From contig JAKAIH010000109.1 in NCBI GenBank assembly GCA_021825225.1, positions 1 through 8,083 on the forward strand: a DNA stretch of 8,083 nt. The letters run 5' to 3'. A program made the position numbers and the translations under genes. Shown piece after piece: positions 1 through 6,701 of this stretch (the first letter of the stretch is position 1; the number at the start of each line of letters is the position of its first letter). The DNA is from Pseudomonadota bacterium. GTDB taxonomy: Bacteria > Pseudomonadota > Gammaproteobacteria > Burkholderiales > SG8-39. The notes beneath the pieces were generated by a model. The model searched no databases. It saw only the letters and a list, made by a program, of their open reading frames with translations, and had not been told where the DNA came from.

Positions 1-521
1 GCGCACCGGCGTACATGGCCGTCTACGAATGCGAGTCGATCGGCATCCTCGGGACGCCGGCCTATCTCGAACGCCTGGCGAATCCCACGGACTGGACCAG
101 ATGCATCATGCCGAGCTTTCGCAACATGCTGCGTTCGGCCTGCCGCGAGACCTGGTCGCAGGGCGCTGGCGTCGGCGGCGCAGCGATCGTGGTCCAGTGC
201 AGGCCCTTTGAGGGACGCCAGGAAACCGCGCGCCGCTGGGTCAAAGGAGATCTGGCGCAGCGCCTGATGCAGTCGGCCGACATCGTGCGCATGGCGCTGT
301 GGGAAGCCGATGCGGCGGCTGCCGGCGGTCCCAGTCCGGAAATGGCCCTGCGCGGGAGCGCCGACAAGAGCGCGGATTGGGTACTGTTCGTGGAAACCAT
401 CGATCTGGCGCAGGCGGCGCAAACGCTGCAACCGCAGTTGTCGGCTCCGGCCGCGGCGCAAGCCGGGCTGCTGGTCGATTCCTCGAGCCGGTATCAGCTG
501 ATCTACGCGCGCGCCGCGTGA
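1..521 (+). CDS. Hypothetical protein, 5'-truncated by the window edge
   Basis: The reading frame is open from the first bases to a TGA at 519-521. An ATG at 15 would give 168 residues, but the codons before it (Ala-Pro-Ala-Tyr) are also open and no Shine-Dalgarno sequence is visible, so the true start is probably upstream. The visible part begins with a strand-like segment (AYMAVYECES), then a polar stretch with two Trp, a basic FRNMLRSACR segment, and later a second hydrophobic segment (DWVLFVETIDL). I see no signal peptide, membrane helix or metal-binding motif. The YMAVYE segment and alternating strand/helix character faintly recall the second half of EthD-type or other dimeric alpha-beta barrel proteins; this is an impression, not an identification. 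Codon use looks like the neighbouring genes, which supports real coding. Coding is fairly sure; function is unknown. Confidence 0.65.
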   Translation, partial: APAYMAVYECESIGILGTPAYLERLANPTDWTRCIMPSFRNMLRSACRETWSQGAGVGGAAIVVQCRPFEGRQETARRWVKGDLAQRLMQSADIVRMALWEADAAAAGGPSPEMALRGSADKSADWVLFVETIDLAQAAQTLQPQLSAPAAAQAGLLVDSSSRYQLIYARAA

Positions 522-538
522 CGCTTCCAGCGCGGCCC

Positions 539-550
539 TAGCGCTAGCGC
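539..550. repeat. Tandem hexamer TAGCGC x2 forming a palindrome
   Basis: TAGCGC occurs twice in a row (539-544 and 545-550). The overlap creates the perfect 10-base palindrome GCGCTAGCGC at 541-550. It lies 17 bases after the stop of the first gene, directly before an AT-richer ATATTTT stretch. It could be a protein-binding site or part of a weak terminator (AGCGC 529-533 can pair with GCGCT 541-545, with TTTT at 554-557). The stem is only 5 bp, so the role is uncertain. Confidence 0.35.
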
Positions 551-661
551 ATATTTTGAGGCAGAATCCCCCGTAAGGGCTTGATGGCCGCGGCTTTTTG
601 GGTCTTGTTCTGCAGTGCGTCAAGTCCGGTTTCGTATTTACAGGAGATTTGAGGCAAGCGC

Positions 662-1252
662 ATGGCGGATATTCCGCTCATCCTGACGCTGGATTTCCAC
701 GGCGTTCCGCACCGCTGGATCACCTGGCAGCAGTCCTGTTATTACTACGCCAAGAATCTGGTGGCATGGACCTTGGGCGAACGTGCGTTCACGGTTTATG
801 GCGGTACCTCGCGCAAGACCGGCGAGCGCTCCAGCATCACCACCAACTCCATTATTGCGATCAAGGGCAGGGCGATGGCGTCCAGGGCCTTCTCCCAGGT
901 GCCGCCGCTCAGCAATCGCGAATTGTTCCGCCGCGACCGCCATATCTGCGCCTATTGCGGTGCCGAGTTCGGTTACCTGCGCCTTACGCGCGACCACATT
1001 ACGCCGTTGTCGCGCGGCGGGCGCGACCACTGGATGAACGTGGTGTCGGCCTGCCGCCACTGCAATGGCTTCAAGCGCAACCGCAAGCCCGAAGAGGCCG
1101 GCATGGAATTGCTGTACGCGCCCTACGTGCCGAACAAGGCCGAGTACCTGATACTTACCAACCGCAAGATCCTTTCCGATCAAATGGGTTTTCTCGCCCA
1201 GCATGTCGCCGCGCACAGCCGCGTCGTGCCGCACGCCGTCGTGCGCGCTTAA
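662..1252 (+). CDS. HNH endonuclease family protein
   Basis: This 196-residue protein carries a C-terminal HNH (beta-beta-alpha metal) nuclease domain. A zinc-knuckle pair, CAYC at 96-99 and CRHC at 131-134, flanks the core DHITPLSRGG at 111-120. His112 is the expected catalytic base, and Asn126 in WMNVV is the central Asn of the motif. An N-terminal part (about 1-80) opens with LILTLDF and includes an aromatic WQQSCYYYAKN stretch; it resembles the N-terminal half of a widespread stand-alone HNH family of unknown physiological role. An RRD (90-92) precedes the first Cys pair, as is usual in that family. A GAGG at 651-654, 7 bases before the ATG, supports the start. The alkA-like gene follows after 21 bases, suggesting cotranscription. 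No methyltransferase, helicase or immunity partner is visible nearby, so a restriction role has no support. Nuclease fold confident; substrate unknown. Confidence 0.9.
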   Translation: MADIPLILTLDFHGVPHRWITWQQSCYYYAKNLVAWTLGERAFTVYGGTSRKTGERSSITTNSIIAIKGRAMASRAFSQVPPLSNRELFRRDRHICAYCGAEFGYLRLTRDHITPLSRGGRDHWMNVVSACRHCNGFKRNRKPEEAGMELLYAPYVPNKAEYLILTNRKILSDQMGFLAQHVAAHSRVVPHAVVRA

Positions 1253-1273
1253 GGCCGGTTACACATTCAGAAC

Positions 1274-1888
1274 ATGAGGCCCGACTATTGGCTGCGCGCC
1301 AAGCGCGCGCTGGCGCGCCGCGACATGGTGCTTGCGCGCATCATCCGCGCTCACCCGCGCATCGCGCTGGTGCGCCGCGGCGAGCCGTTCAAGACGCTTG
1401 CGCGTTCCATCGTCGGTCAGCAGATCTCGGTGAAAGCGGCGGAATCGGTGTGGAACCGGGTGCTCGCCATCGCGCCCGCGGCGACGCCGGAACAGATGCT
1501 CAGGGCGCGGCGGCGGCTTCCCGCTTGCGGCCTGTCGCGGCGCAAGGCCGAATACATTGCGGATCTGGCGCGCCACTTCGCCGACGGCAGCATCCACGCG
1601 CGCGACTGGCCGCAGATGGACGACGAGGCGGTGATCGCCGAATTGATCCAGGTGCGCGGCATCGGCCGCTGGACGGCGGAGATGTTTCTAATGTTCAACC
1701 TGCTGCGGCCCGACGTCCTGCCGCTGGACGACCTCGGCCTGCAGCGTGCGATCGGCCTGCACTATTTCGACGGCGAGCGTGCCACGCGCGAGAACATGCG
1801 CGAACTCGGCGCGATCTGGGCGCCGTGGCGCTCGGTGGCTACCTGGTATCTGTGGCGCAGCCTGGATCCGGTGCCGGTCGAGTACTGA
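1274..1888 (+). CDS. alkA: DNA-3-methyladenine glycosylase II (AlkA-like, HhH-GPD superfamily)
   Basis: A 204-residue base-excision repair enzyme that would cleave the N-glycosidic bond of alkylated purines such as 3-methyladenine. The hallmark helix-hairpin-helix is at about 124-141 (VRGIGRWTAE at 127-136). The GPD region follows with PLDDLGL at 150-156; Asp153 is the likely catalytic aspartate by analogy with E. coli AlkA Asp238. An earlier segment, LARSIVGQQISVKAAESVW (42-60), matches the conserved N-terminal helix of the fold. There is no four-Cys cluster after the core, which argues against Nth/MutY-type iron-sulfur glycosylases. At 204 residues it lacks the extra N-terminal domain of E. 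coli AlkA (282 residues), like the compact forms common in many bacteria. The upstream frame is closed by the TAA of the HNH gene at 1250-1252, so ATG 1274 is the first good start; no clear ribosome binding site is seen. Confidence 0.9.
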   Translation: MRPDYWLRAKRALARRDMVLARIIRAHPRIALVRRGEPFKTLARSIVGQQISVKAAESVWNRVLAIAPAATPEQMLRARRRLPACGLSRRKAEYIADLARHFADGSIHARDWPQMDDEAVIAELIQVRGIGRWTAEMFLMFNLLRPDVLPLDDLGLQRAIGLHYFDGERATRENMRELGAIWAPWRSVATWYLWRSLDPVPVEY

Positions 1889-1921
1889 AGCGCGGCTGTG
1901 CGCACGCAGCGGGCAGTAAGC

Positions 1922-1927
1922 TAGAAT
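1922..1927 (+). promoter_or_regulatory. Possible -10 box upstream of accA
   Basis: TAGAAT lies 36 bases before the accA start, in the 75-base gap after the glycosylase gene. It matches TATAAT at 5 of 6 positions. At 17-base spacing the -35 position reads TGCGCA (1899-1904), only 3 of 6 against TTGACA, so the call rests mainly on the -10. If used, the leader would be about 30 bases. Confidence 0.35.
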
Positions 1928-1963
1928 ACCGGCTCCTCAGCCAGCATTGCTCCGGCCGTTCCA

Positions 1964-2932
1964 TTGAAAACGACTTTCCTCGAATTCGAACAATCGATTT
2001 CCGATCTCGATGCCAAAATCGAGGAGTTGCGCTTTGTGCAGGACGACTCGGCGGTCGACATCTCCGAGGAAATCACGCGGCTGCAGAAGAAGAGCAATGC
2101 CCTGACCAAGGAGCTTTACGCCAAGCTCACACCCTGGCAGATGGCGCAGGTGGCGCGCCATCCGCAGCGTCCCTTCACCCTGGATTACATCGGCGCGTTG
2201 TTCACCGATTTCGAGGAACTGCACGGGGATCGCTCTTACGCCGACGACCCTTCCATCGTCGGCGGCCTCGCGCGCTTCAACGGCCAGTCGGTGATGGTGA
2301 TCGGACAGCAGAAGGGGCGCGATACCAAGGAAAAAATATTGCGCAACTTCGGCATGCCGCGTCCCGAGGGTTACCGCAAGGCGATGCGCCTGATGCGCCT
2401 GGCGGAGAAATTCGAAATCCCGGTGCTGACCTTCGTCGATACGCCCGGCGCCTATCCCGGCATCGGCGCCGAGGAGCGCGGGCAGTCCGAGGCGATCGGC
2501 CGCAGCCTCTACGTCCTGGCCGAACTCAGGGTGCCCATTATCTGCACCGTGATCGGCGAGGGCGGCTCGGGCGGCGCGCTCGCGCTTGCGGTCGGCGATA
2601 CGGTGATGATGCTGCAATACGCAATCTATTCGGTAATTTCACCCGAAGGCTGTGCCTCCATCCTGTGGAAAAGCGCCGACAAGGCGCCCGAGGCGGCTGA
2701 AACCCTGGGTATCACGGCGAGCCGGCTGAAAACCCTGGGCCTGATCGACAAGATCATCAGTGAACCGCTGGGCGGCGCCCACCGCGACCACGCGGCCATG
2801 ATGCAGAATATGAAGAAGGCCCTGCAGGATGCCTTGCGCTCGCTCGTGAACAAGGGCGTGGACGAATTGCTGGAGACACGTCTAGACCGTCTGATGGCTT
2901 ATGGCAAGTTCAAGGAAGTCGAAGCCGAATAG
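1964..2932 (+). CDS. accA: Acetyl-CoA carboxylase carboxyltransferase subunit alpha
   Basis: AccA pairs with AccD to transfer the carboxyl group from biotin-BCCP to acetyl-CoA, giving malonyl-CoA, the first committed step of cytosolic fatty-acid synthesis. The 322 residues match the usual length (319 in E. coli). An N-terminal helical stretch (about 1-55) starts [10 protein letters not shown]. It is followed by the crotonase-like carboxyltransferase core: LHGDR (86-90), GQQKGRDT (114-121), DTPGAYPG (159-166) and the glycine-rich oxyanion segment GEGGSGG (198-204). [12 protein letters not shown] (225-236) and EPLGGAHRD (267-275) are also family hallmarks. The start is TTG at 1964: MKTTFL is the expected N-terminus and no in-frame ATG or GTG lies nearby. 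No Shine-Dalgarno sequence is evident, so initiation may be weak or depend on other features. The 3' end overlaps tilS by 32 bases. Confidence 0.97.
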   Translation: MKTTFLEFEQSISDLDAKIEELRFVQDDSAVDISEEITRLQKKSNALTKELYAKLTPWQMAQVARHPQRPFTLDYIGALFTDFEELHGDRSYADDPSIVGGLARFNGQSVMVIGQQKGRDTKEKILRNFGMPRPEGYRKAMRLMRLAEKFEIPVLTFVDTPGAYPGIGAEERGQSEAIGRSLYVLAELRVPIICTVIGEGGSGGALALAVGDTVMMLQYAIYSVISPEGCASILWKSADKAPEAAETLGITASRLKTLGLIDKIISEPLGGAHRDHAAMMQNMKKALQDALRSLVNKGVDELLETRLDRLMAYGKFKEVEAE

Positions 2933-4286
2933 CTTCGACGGCCTTGAAGCCACCGTAGGCGCGGCGCTCAGGCCCTTGCTCTTTCCCCGGGCGAGGCTGG
3001 TGCTCGGGCTGTCCGGGGGGCTGGATTCGGTGGTCTTGTTCGAGGCGCTGCGCCGCCTTGCCGGCCCACTGGACTTTGCGCTTTCCTGCGTGCACGTCAA
3101 CCACAACATCAGCCCGAATGCGCGCGGCTGGGCCGCGTTTTGCGCACGCCTGTGCCAGCGGCGCGATATTGCGCTGGCGCTGCACGAAGTCGATCTGGCG
3201 CCTTACCGTGCCGAGGGGCCGGAGGCGGCCGCGCGGCGCGCCCGCTATCAGGTCTATGCCAGGCAGGAGAAGGCCGATTTCATCGTGCTTGCCCAACACC
3301 AGGACGATCAGGCCGAGACCTTGTTGCTGCAGCTGCTGCGCGGCGCCGGGGTGAAGGGCGGCGCGGCGATGCCCCTGATCAGGGAACAGCATGCGGGCAA
3401 GAAGGGCAAGGCGGCGCCGGCCCCTGCGGTCCTGCGTCCCATGCTCGCGCTCTCGCGCAAGCAGATCGAAGCCTACGCCCGTGCGCGCAAGCTCAAGTGG
3501 GTCGAAGACGAGAGCAATGCCGACACGCGCTATGACCGCAATTTCCTGCGCCACCGGGTGCTGCCGGTGATCGAGCAGGCCTTTCCTGCATATCGTGCGA
3601 CGCTCGCGCGCGCTGCCCGGCATATGGCCGAAGCGAGCCTGATCCTGGATCAGCTGGCCGAGACCGATGCCAGGCGCGCGCTGAGGGGAAACAGGTTGCT
3701 GCTGGCCGAATTGCGCGACGTGGGAGAGGCGCGCGCGAAGAATCTGCTGCGCTGGCTGTTGTCGCGCCAGGGCGCCGCGGCTCCCGAGGCCGATCGTCTG
3801 CAAGAGGCATTGCGCCAGTTGTTGCAGGCGCGGGATGACGCCGCCGTGCGCGTCGCGCTGGGCGAGTTCGAACTGCGCCGCTATGCCGGCTGTGCCTATC
3901 TGCTGCCGGCACTGCTGCAGCCGCCCGCGGATCTTCGCCTCGAGTGGGATGGCAGGCGTGCATGGGCGCTGCCGGAACTGGGCGGGGCATTGCGCTTTGC
4001 GCGCAGACTGGGCGCAGGCCTCGCCTGCGCGCGCGTGCGCGCGCCGGGATTGAATCTGAGGCTGCGGCAGGGGGGCGAAAAGCTGCGCCTGCAGGCCAGG
4101 GGCTCTACGCGCAGCCTGAAAAATCTGCTGCAGGAGGCGCAGCTCGCGCCGTGGGAGCGCGAACGCCTGCCCTTGATCTATTGCGCCGATGCGCTGGTGG
4201 CGGTACCGGGATTGGGCGTGGCCAGCGGCTGGGAGGCCGGCGCCGGCGAAGCCGGCTGGCTGATCAACTGGCGGCCGCAGACTTGA
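2901..4286 (+). CDS. tilS: tRNA(Ile)-lysidine synthase
   Basis: TilS uses ATP and lysine to convert C34 of the CAU-anticodon tRNA-Ile to lysidine, switching its decoding from AUG to AUA and its charging from Met to Ile. The 461-residue protein begins with an N-type ATP pyrophosphatase domain (about 30-220). It has the PP-loop SGGLDS at 38-43, HVNH at 65-68, HQDDQAET at 133-140 and WVEDESN at 200-206, followed by RNFLRH (213-218). The middle and C-terminal tRNA-binding domains are present; the latter carries [13 protein letters not shown] and the SLKNLLQE segment near the end. The stretch at about 162-176 (EQHAGKKGK then an Ala/Pro run) looks like a basic loop insertion before LRPML. ATG 2901 lies inside the accA end (32-base overlap in another frame), and no Shine-Dalgarno sequence is clear, so translation is probably coupled to accA. 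Confidence 0.96.
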   Translation: MASSRKSKPNSFDGLEATVGAALRPLLFPRARLVLGLSGGLDSVVLFEALRRLAGPLDFALSCVHVNHNISPNARGWAAFCARLCQRRDIALALHEVDLAPYRAEGPEAAARRARYQVYARQEKADFIVLAQHQDDQAETLLLQLLRGAGVKGGAAMPLIREQHAGKKGKAAPAPAVLRPMLALSRKQIEAYARARKLKWVEDESNADTRYDRNFLRHRVLPVIEQAFPAYRATLARAARHMAEASLILDQLAETDARRALRGNRLLLAELRDVGEARAKNLLRWLLSRQGAAAPEADRLQEALRQLLQARDDAAVRVALGEFELRRYAGCAYLLPALLQPPADLRLEWDGRRAWALPELGGALRFARRLGAGLACARVRAPGLNLRLRQGGEKLRLQARGSTRSLKNLLQEAQLAPWERERLPLIYCADALVAVPGLGVASGWEAGAGEAGWLINWRPQT

Positions 4287-4310
4287 ACGGCCCGGCCGCG
4301 CCTGCAGTAG

Positions 4311-4339
4311 GCGACATAAAGCAAAATCCCTGATAAAAT
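4311..4339 (+). promoter_or_regulatory. Predicted sigma-70 promoter for ndk
   Basis: GCGACA at 4311-4316 matches TTGACA at 4 of 6 positions. After exactly 17 bases comes TAAAAT (4334-4339), 5 of 6 against TATAAT, preceded by an extended -10 TG at 4331-4332. A second overlapping -10-like TATAAC is at 4339-4344. It sits in the most AT-rich part of the window, between tilS and ndk. Transcription would start near 4346, leaving a leader of roughly 35 bases. It would also drive rlmN-pilW-rodZ-ispG. Confidence 0.65.
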
Positions 4340-4372
4340 ATAACGTTAAGCTTTATCCAACTAAAAACTTTT

Positions 4373-4376
4373 GGAG
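4373..4376 (+). promoter_or_regulatory. Ribosome binding site deciding the ndk start
   Basis: GGAG lies 6 bases before ATG 4383. An in-frame TTG at 4371 overlaps this GGAG and would add four residues (MEIC) not expected in the family, so ATG 4383 is preferred. Confidence 0.75.
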
Positions 4377-4382
4377 ATCTGC

Positions 4383-4808
4383 ATGGCTTTGGAACGTACC
4401 CTATCCATCATCAAGCCCGACGCGGTGGCCAAGAACGTCATCGGCAAGATTTATTCCCGCTTTGAAACCAATGGCTTGAAGATCATCGCCGCACGCATGC
4501 TGCAATTGTCGCGCGCCGAGGCGGAGGGCTTTTATGCGGTGCACAAGGGGCGGCCTTTTTTCGAGGATCTGGTCAAATTCATGATCTCGGGTCCGGTGAT
4601 GGTGCAGGTGCTGGAGGGCGAAAGCGCGATCGCCAAAAACCGCGAACTGATGGGCGCGACCGATCCGAAGAAAGCGGACAAGGGTACGATCCGCGCGGAT
4701 TTCGCCGACAGCATCGATGCCAACGCAGTGCATGGCTCGGACGGCGTGGATACCGCCAAAGTGGAAATCGCCTACTTCTTCCCCAGCCTCAACATCTATT
4801 CGCGCTGA
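4383..4808 (+). CDS. ndk: Nucleoside diphosphate kinase
   Basis: Ndk transfers the gamma phosphate of ATP to nucleoside diphosphates through a phosphohistidine intermediate, balancing NTP and dNTP pools in the cytosol. The 141 residues are the usual bacterial length (143 in E. coli). The N-terminus [15 protein letters not shown] holds the conserved Lys11. The active-site segment NAVHGSD places the phosphorylated histidine at His117. HKGRPFF (54-60), MISGPV (67-72) and GATDP (91-95) are family signatures. The protein ends with [12 protein letters not shown], slightly different from the commoner acidic tail but plausible. It leads the downstream gene run: rlmN begins 13 bases after the stop, and the predicted promoter lies just upstream. 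Confidence 0.98.
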   Translation: MALERTLSIIKPDAVAKNVIGKIYSRFETNGLKIIAARMLQLSRAEAEGFYAVHKGRPFFEDLVKFMISGPVMVQVLEGESAIAKNRELMGATDPKKADKGTIRADFADSIDANAVHGSDGVDTAKVEIAYFFPSLNIYSR

Positions 4809-4821
4809 ATCCCGGCCGGCC

Positions 4822-5907
4822 GTGATCCCGAACCTCCTCAATTACGATGCGGCGCAGCTGAGCGCTTTTTTCGCCGATATCGGCGAGAAGCCGTTTCGCG
4901 CCAGGCAACTGCTGCGCTGGATGCACCAGTACGGAGAGGCGGATTTTTCGAAAATGAGCGACCTGGCCAAGTCGCTGCGGGAAAAGCTCGCGATGAGCGC
5001 AATCATCGAGGCGCCGCAGATCGCCTCCGATGCCACGGCCGCCGACGGCACGCGCAAGTGGCTGATAGGCGTCGGCAACGGCAACGCGGTGGAAAGCGTG
5101 TTCATACCCGAAGCGAACAGAGGCACCCTGTGCGTGTCTTCGCAGGCCGGTTGTGCCCTCGACTGCAAGTTCTGCTCCACCGGCAAACAGGGCTTCAACC
5201 GCAACCTGACTACGGCCGAGATCATCGGCCAGTTGTGGATCGCAAACAAGGCCTTGGGTGCGACGCCCAAGGGGGAACGCCTGGTCAGCAACGTCGTCAT
5301 GATGGGCATGGGCGAGCCGCTGGCGAATTTCGAAAACGTGGTTGCAGCCATGCGCCTGATGCTGGACGACAATGCCTACGGGCTGTCGCGGCGGCGAGTG
5401 ACACTTTCGACCTCGGGCATCGTTCCGGGAATCGACCGGCTGCGCGAGGCGTGCCCGGTGGCGCTGGCGGTATCGCTGCATGCGCCCAACGACACACTGC
5501 GCGACGCGCTGGTTCCGATCAACCGCAAATATCCGCTGGCCGAGTTGCTGGCCGCATGCCGGCGCTATCTGGACAAGGCGCCGCGCGATTTCATCACGTT
5601 CGAGTATGTGATGCTGGACGGCGTCAACGACAGCGCGGAACACGCGCGGCAATTGCTTGCGCTGGTACGCGACGTCCCGTGCAAATTCAACCTGATTCCG
5701 TTCAATCCTTTTCCCCGATCCGGCTTCAAACGCTCGCCGCCCGAGTCCATCCGCCGCTTTGCCGAAATCCTGCTTGCGGCGGGGCTGGTGGTGACCACGC
5801 GCAAAACGCGCGGGGACGATATCGATGCAGCCTGCGGGCAACTCGCCGGCAGGGTGGAAGACAGGACCAGGCGCACGCGCCGCGTGGTGGAGATACAGCT
5901 ATGCTGA
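4822..5907 (+). CDS. rlmN: Dual-specificity RNA methyltransferase RlmN (23S rRNA A2503 / tRNA A37)
   Basis: A radical SAM enzyme that methylates C2 of A2503 in 23S rRNA and A37 in some tRNAs. With GTG 4822 as start it has 361 residues and opens [17 protein letters not shown], the expected N-terminal helical domain. An ATG at 4717 in the same frame would place over 30 residues inside ndk and is rejected. The radical SAM cluster is CALDCKFC, with Cys111, Cys115 and Cys118. Glu91 (VESVFIP) fits the glutamate upstream of the core, GMGEPL is the SAM-binding GGE-like motif, and Cys338 in DAACGQLAG is the expected methyl-carrying cysteine. No strong Shine-Dalgarno sequence precedes the GTG, consistent with coupling to ndk 13 bases upstream. 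The last codons overlap pilW by 7 bases. The extreme C-terminal residue is an additional Cys361. Confidence 0.96.
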   Translation: MIPNLLNYDAAQLSAFFADIGEKPFRARQLLRWMHQYGEADFSKMSDLAKSLREKLAMSAIIEAPQIASDATAADGTRKWLIGVGNGNAVESVFIPEANRGTLCVSSQAGCALDCKFCSTGKQGFNRNLTTAEIIGQLWIANKALGATPKGERLVSNVVMMGMGEPLANFENVVAAMRLMLDDNAYGLSRRRVTLSTSGIVPGIDRLREACPVALAVSLHAPNDTLRDALVPINRKYPLAELLAACRRYLDKAPRDFITFEYVMLDGVNDSAEHARQLLALVRDVPCKFNLIPFNPFPRSGFKRSPPESIRRFAEILLAAGLVVTTRKTRGDDIDAACGQLAGRVEDRTRRTRRVVEIQLC

Positions 5908-6701
5908 GATCGATTTTTCTGCTGGCGGCACTCCTTGTCTTCGGCGCACTCGCCGGCTGCGCGCAGGTGCCGTCTGCGTCGACCCAGGCCGATACGGTTG
6001 ATACCGGCACCATGACGGGTGAGGTCGGCGATCCGCGCAACCGCGCCCGCATCCATACCGAACTCGGTTCGGCGTATTTCGAGCACGGCAACATCGGCGT
6101 CGCGCTGGAAGAGTTGCGCACGGCGATCAAGGCCGACCCGAGTTATGCCCCGGCCTACAGCGTGCTCGGCCTGGTGCACATGGATCTGCGCGAGAACGAT
6201 GTCGCGCAGAAGCGTTTCGAGCGCGCGCTCGCGCTATCCCCGAACGATCCGGACATCAACAACAATTACGGCTGGTTCCTGTGCCGCACCGGGCGCGAAG
6301 ATCAGTCGATTGCCTACTTTTTCGCCGCGCTGAAGAATCCGCTGTACAAGACGCCGGCGCGCTCCTATGTCAACGCCGGGCTGTGCTCGCTCAAGAAGAA
6401 CGACGGGCGCGATTCGATCGGCTATTTCGAACACGCACTGCGCAGCGATCCGGACAATCCGCTCGCTTTGCTCAATCTCGCGTCGATCCAGTACAAGCAC
6501 GGCGAACTGGAAAAAGCGCGCAGCCTGATCGAGCGTTTCAACAGGCTGGTCGATCCCACGGCCGAGTCGCTGTGGCTGGCGCTGCGCATACAGCGCAAGC
6601 TGGGTGACCGCGGCGCGGAAAATTCGCTGGCCGCCCAGCTGCGGCGGCGTTATTCCGGATCCCCTGAATATCAGGACTTGCTCAAGGGCCGGTTTGAATG
6701 A
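5901..6701 (+). CDS. pilW: Type IV pilus biogenesis/stability lipoprotein PilW (PilF), TPR
   Basis: PilW/PilF is an outer-membrane lipoprotein 'pilotin' that helps localise and assemble the PilQ secretin for type IV pili. The 266-residue protein has a lipoprotein signal: basic MLRS, a hydrophobic helix, and lipobox LAGC with acylated Cys20. The mature part is mainly tetratricopeptide repeats, roughly at 47-80, 81-114, 115-150, 151-184 and 185-218. The NNYGWFLC motif (120-127) is characteristic of the PilF family. ATG 5901 has a good GGAG at 5889-5892, 8 bases upstream. The frame happens to be open far upstream through rlmN, but the signal peptide fixes the start here. It overlaps rlmN by 7 bases and rodZ by 4 (ATGA), indicating coupled translation. 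No other pilus gene is in the window. Confidence 0.93.
   Translation: MLRSIFLLAALLVFGALAGCAQVPSASTQADTVDTGTMTGEVGDPRNRARIHTELGSAYFEHGNIGVALEELRTAIKADPSYAPAYSVLGLVHMDLRENDVAQKRFERALALSPNDPDINNNYGWFLCRTGREDQSIAYFFAALKNPLYKTPARSYVNAGLCSLKKNDGRDSIGYFEHALRSDPDNPLALLNLASIQYKHGELEKARSLIERFNRLVDPTAESLWLALRIQRKLGDRGAENSLAAQLRRRYSGSPEYQDLLKGRFE

Noticed and set aside
662..1252. HNH gene as part of a restriction, toxin or mobile-intron system
   Set aside because: No methyltransferase, immunity gene, reverse transcriptase, intron structure or target-site repeats are seen, and the gene's base composition resembles its neighbours.
598..2700. A 700-codon open frame on the + strand overlapping the HNH, alkA and accA genes
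   Set aside because: Its product is Arg/Ala/His/Gly-rich with no domain, typical of an out-of-frame reading of GC-rich coding DNA. All three genes beneath it encode clear conserved families in other frames.
4236..4256. GCCGGC inverted and direct repeats near the tilS end
   Set aside because: They encode an ordinary Glu-Ala-Gly-rich stretch of TilS. Such repeats arise readily in GC-rich coding DNA, and no T-run follows.
4271..4299. Terminator hairpin at the end of tilS
   Set aside because: GCGGCCG (4271-4277) and CGGCCGC (4293-4299) could pair, but the loop is 15 bases, the stem spans the stop codon and no T-run follows.
5058..5900. N-terminal extension of pilW through rlmN
   Set aside because: The frame is open, but the lipoprotein signal peptide at 5901 with a good GGAG marks the real start, and the upstream part is a shadow of rlmN.
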